Part shown: positions 62,136-64,000 of the stretch, in pieces
How the letters are laid out: each line of letters opens with the position of its first letter
How positions within the stretch are numbered: the first letter of the stretch is position 1
Source: UBA2040 sp963977135
GTDB lineage: Bacteria; Bacteroidota; Bacteroidia; Flavobacteriales_D; Crocinitomicaceae
Direction: 5' to 3'
NCBI GenBank assembly: GCA_963977135.1
Contig: CAXBNN010000003.1
Coordinates: 62,001 to 126,000, forward strand
Length of the DNA stretch: 64,000 nucleotides
The notes under the pieces: generated by a model
The model's database searches: none
Told to the model about the DNA's origin: nothing
Seen by the model: only the letters and a program-made list of their open reading frames with translations
Translations under genes and position numbers: made by a program

Positions 62136-63740
62136 CTAGTTCAAAACCCTCGCAGCAGTATCTCCATGACCTAGGGCTCTGTGTTTTTCTAATCCAATAA
62201 TATGAGCGTGTCCACCTGCTTCGTTGTAATCGTGTTCAAATTCATGCAAAGCTTCCATTGACGTGTGATCCACCAATTTCGATGCTGCTAAATTCAATGT
62301 TACATTTTTTCCTTTCGGCAAAGCCAGTAATTTTTTCTTAAAGCCAATTAAATTCGCGAAAACCAAACTACTCTCTGAAGTAACAGTTATGTTCTCTCCA
62401 CTTTCTTCAATGATTGTTTTTGATTTGAATAACTCATTCGCTTTAGCGCCATTGATGAAAGTAAACAAGAATTTCAAAGCAATTCCTGTTCCAACACCTA
62501 TCAATAAATCAGTTGCTAAAGTCATAAAGATAGTCGATACGAAAATGACAAATTGGGCTGTTCCTAGTTTCCACATATGAACGAATTCCTTAGGGTGAGC
62601 TAATTTGAATCCAACGTAAATCAACATGGCTGCCAAGGCTGCGTTTGGTATCATCTCAATAAAAGGAACTAAAAACAAAACAGCAATCAACAAGAACATG
62701 CCGTGGAAGAAGTTTGCCCAACGTGTTTGTGCGCCATTGATAACGTTTGCAGAACTACGGGCAACTTCGCTAATCATTGGTAAACCGCCCAAAAGTCCAG
62801 AAATCATGTTTCCTGCGCCTACCGCCATTATGTCTTTGTTATACATGGATTTACGCTTGTAAGGATCCATTCCATCGATTGCTTTTGAAGTCAATAATGA
62901 TTCGATACTTCCAATTAAAGAGAATAAAATTACGTATTGAACAAAAATGCCCATTTGTTTGATTCCTGAAAAATCTGCTTGAATCAATCCATCTTTGAAC
63001 GCATCGAAAATACTTCCGATTTTTACCAAGGCAAAATTCGAAACTGCACCGTCTGTTTTAATGTGCAAGGCTTGTCCCAAAGGAATGGCTACAATAAGAA
63101 CAACCAATGGTGCCGGAATTCTTTTAATCTTGGCATTTTTAATGAATCCAAAACCGAAAAGAATAACCAAACAAGCAATGCCAATTTCCGTGATATGTGC
63201 GTTTTCGTGTAGCAAACTACTTGGAATCATAGCTAATAATTCAAGGGGCTCTAAGCCTTTCAAGGTTGCTGGGTCTATTCCCAAAAGAACGTGAGCTTGT
63301 TTCGCAATGATAATGATGCCAATCGCGGCCAGCATACCGTGTATCGCGGCCGTTGGGAAAAAATCGGCCAATCCACCTAGTTTAAAAATTCCAAAAAGAA
63401 CTTGAATGAAACCCGCAACGACAACAGCTCCTAATGCCAATTGCCATCCAATTATTCCGCCACCGTATGCACCCACTGCTCCACTTGCAATAACGATCAA
63501 TCCTGCTGCAGGACCTTTTATGGAAAGTAAAGTTCCCGAAAAGAAACTAACGAATACACCTCCAATAATTGCTGTAACCAATCCAAAAATTGGTGGAAAA
63601 TCGGAAGCTTTGGCAATTCCCAGACTCAGTGGAAGAGCCAAAAGGAAGACCATAAACCCAGAAAGAGCATCTTTCGTAAAATTTTGTTTCAAACCCGCTA
63701 ATCCGTCAGCTGGTATTTGTTTTATTTTTTTTGTTGTCAT
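62136..63740 (-). CDS. SulP-family anion transporter with STAS domain
   Basis: 534 residues. Twelve to fourteen helices with the SulP marks KDALSGFMVFLLALPLSLGIAKASDFPPIFGLVTAIIGG, LLSIKGPAAGLIVIASGAVG, GGLADFFPTAAIHGMLAAIGIIII and GLLGGLPMISEVARSSANVINGAQTRWANFFHG. A cytoplasmic STAS domain closes the protein (about 440-534, KNVTLNLAASKLVDHTSMEALHEFEHDYNEAGGHAHIIGLE). Members move sulfate, bicarbonate (BicA) or other anions. Beside SbtA and DabAB, bicarbonate is the likely substrate, but the sequence alone cannot decide. A NuoL-like gene lies 20 bases upstream on the same strand. Confidence 0.92.
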   Translation of the reverse strand: MTTKKIKQIPADGLAGLKQNFTKDALSGFMVFLLALPLSLGIAKASDFPPIFGLVTAIIGGVFVSFFSGTLLSIKGPAAGLIVIASGAVGAYGGGIIGWQLALGAVVVAGFIQVLFGIFKLGGLADFFPTAAIHGMLAAIGIIIIAKQAHVLLGIDPATLKGLEPLELLAMIPSSLLHENAHITEIGIACLVILFGFGFIKNAKIKRIPAPLVVLIVAIPLGQALHIKTDGAVSNFALVKIGSIFDAFKDGLIQADFSGIKQMGIFVQYVILFSLIGSIESLLTSKAIDGMDPYKRKSMYNKDIMAVGAGNMISGLLGGLPMISEVARSSANVINGAQTRWANFFHGMFLLIAVLFLVPFIEMIPNAALAAMLIYVGFKLAHPKEFVHMWKLGTAQFVIFVSTIFMTLATDLLIGVGTGIALKFLFTFINGAKANELFKSKTIIEESGENITVTSESSLVFANLIGFKKKLLALPKGKNVTLNLAASKLVDHTSMEALHEFEHDYNEAGGHAHIIGLEKHRALGHGDTAARVLN

Positions 63741-63760
63741 GATTTTAATTGTTTAAAGTT

Positions 63761-64000
63761 TTATGAAGCTTTTAAAGCTGTTGAATGATATGTTTTGCAA
63801 TGTGGCCCGAGAAATAATCGAGCGTAAATTCGTACTACACTAATTCCTCCTATTATATAGGCTAAAGCATTGAAAACAGCCAAGAATACTTGGTTTTCTT
63901 GAATGTGACTGAAAAGTAAATCTTCACCTATGAAGGTCGGCGTGATTGGGAAGCCCATGACACCCATACAGCTAATTAAGAAGACAAACGCCATTCTAGG
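63761..64000 (-). CDS. C-terminal end of a NuoL/DabB-like subunit (truncated by window)
   Basis: The visible 79 codons are the C-terminal end of an antiporter-type membrane subunit: RMAFVFLISCMGVMGFPITPTFIGEDLLFSHIQ is the loop/helix region found near the end of NuoL/NdhF/DabB proteins, followed by VFNALAYIIGGISVVRIYARLFLG. The frame runs to the window edge without a start. This member differs from the DabB at 57.9 kb. Together with the SulP gene 20 bases downstream it forms a second transcription unit facing dabBA. Confidence 0.85.
   Translation of the reverse strand, partial: PRMAFVFLISCMGVMGFPITPTFIGEDLLFSHIQENQVFLAVFNALAYIIGGISVVRIYARLFLGPHCKTYHSTALKAS

Noticed and set aside
62136..63740. 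Dedicated sulfate permease
   Set aside because: SulP annotation often reads sulfate, but no sulfate-assimilation genes are nearby while carbon-uptake genes are; substrate left open.
1..64000. tRNA, rRNA, insertion sequences or prophage
   Set aside because: Reading through the window I saw no cloverleaf, ribosomal, transposase or integrase sequence; very short or divergent RNAs could be missed without a covariance search.

Overview
The window looks like a chromosomal segment of an AT-rich, gliding-type member of the Bacteroidota (Flavobacteriales; a Crocinitomicaceae/Fluviicola-like relative is my best guess). Reasons: many type IX secretion (T9SS) and gliding genes (PorW/SprE-like and GldH lipoproteins, a PorP/SprF protein, a PorE-like protein, cargo with type A and type B C-terminal sorting domains); -7 promoter elements of the TAnnTTTG type; almost no Shine-Dalgarno sequences; and family variants typical of the phylum (YebC, RicT with GldH, head-GIN lipoprotein). 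I see no rRNA, tRNA, transposase, integrase or CRISPR array, so most of the window is core chromosome.

Layout. 1-5 kb: end of an FHS-type sugar permease, a small secreted protein, dxs, and a family 9 glycosyltransferase. 4.8 kb: a perfect 42-bp palindrome. 4.9-11.1 kb: yebC, porW/sprE, bactofilin, an AtpZ/AtpI pair without the rest of the ATP synthase operon, bcp, recA. 11.2-16.2 kb: a secreted T9SS metalloprotease, then gpsA-lysC. 16.2-25 kb: membrane protein plus TPR lipoprotein, a PorP/SprF gene overlapping a giant CotH/type-B cargo gene, a lipoprotein/DUF2490 pair, and ricT-gldH. 25-32.7 kb: the haem operon hemA-hemC-hemD, rsmI, an oxidoreductase, a GT4 glycosyltransferase, hemW. 32.7-47.3 kb: PorE-like protein, S9 peptidase, T9SS cargo, xseAB, envelope proteins, pgk, a LamG cargo protein, and a decayed OmpA lipoprotein pseudogene. 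47.3-53.2 kb: head-GIN lipoprotein, oxyR (both redox cysteines at E. coli positions), a GNAT acetyltransferase, an acyltransferase.

The most interesting part is 53.3-64 kb, which reads as an inorganic-carbon (bicarbonate/CO2) accumulation locus. A LysR/CbbR-like regulator is divergent from a compact gene string: two small unknown proteins, a DUF6671-like zinc-ribbon protein, a Sua5/TsaC-type enzyme (a bicarbonate-consuming activity) and the bicarbonate transporter SbtA. Then follow DabB and DabA, the energy-coupled CO2-hydrating pair, with all four DabA zinc/active-site residues present. On the opposite strand are a SulP anion transporter and the C-terminal end of another NuoL/DabB-like subunit, which runs off the window. 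Palindromic TAATG-type sites sit both in the lysR intergenic region and in front of dabB, suggesting one regulator for both units. No autotrophy genes are visible, so supply of bicarbonate for anaplerotic carboxylation in a heterotroph is the simplest reading (inference).

Transcript starts could often be placed from TAnnTTTG elements. They sit very close to the start codons and were used to choose the starts of dxs and hemA.
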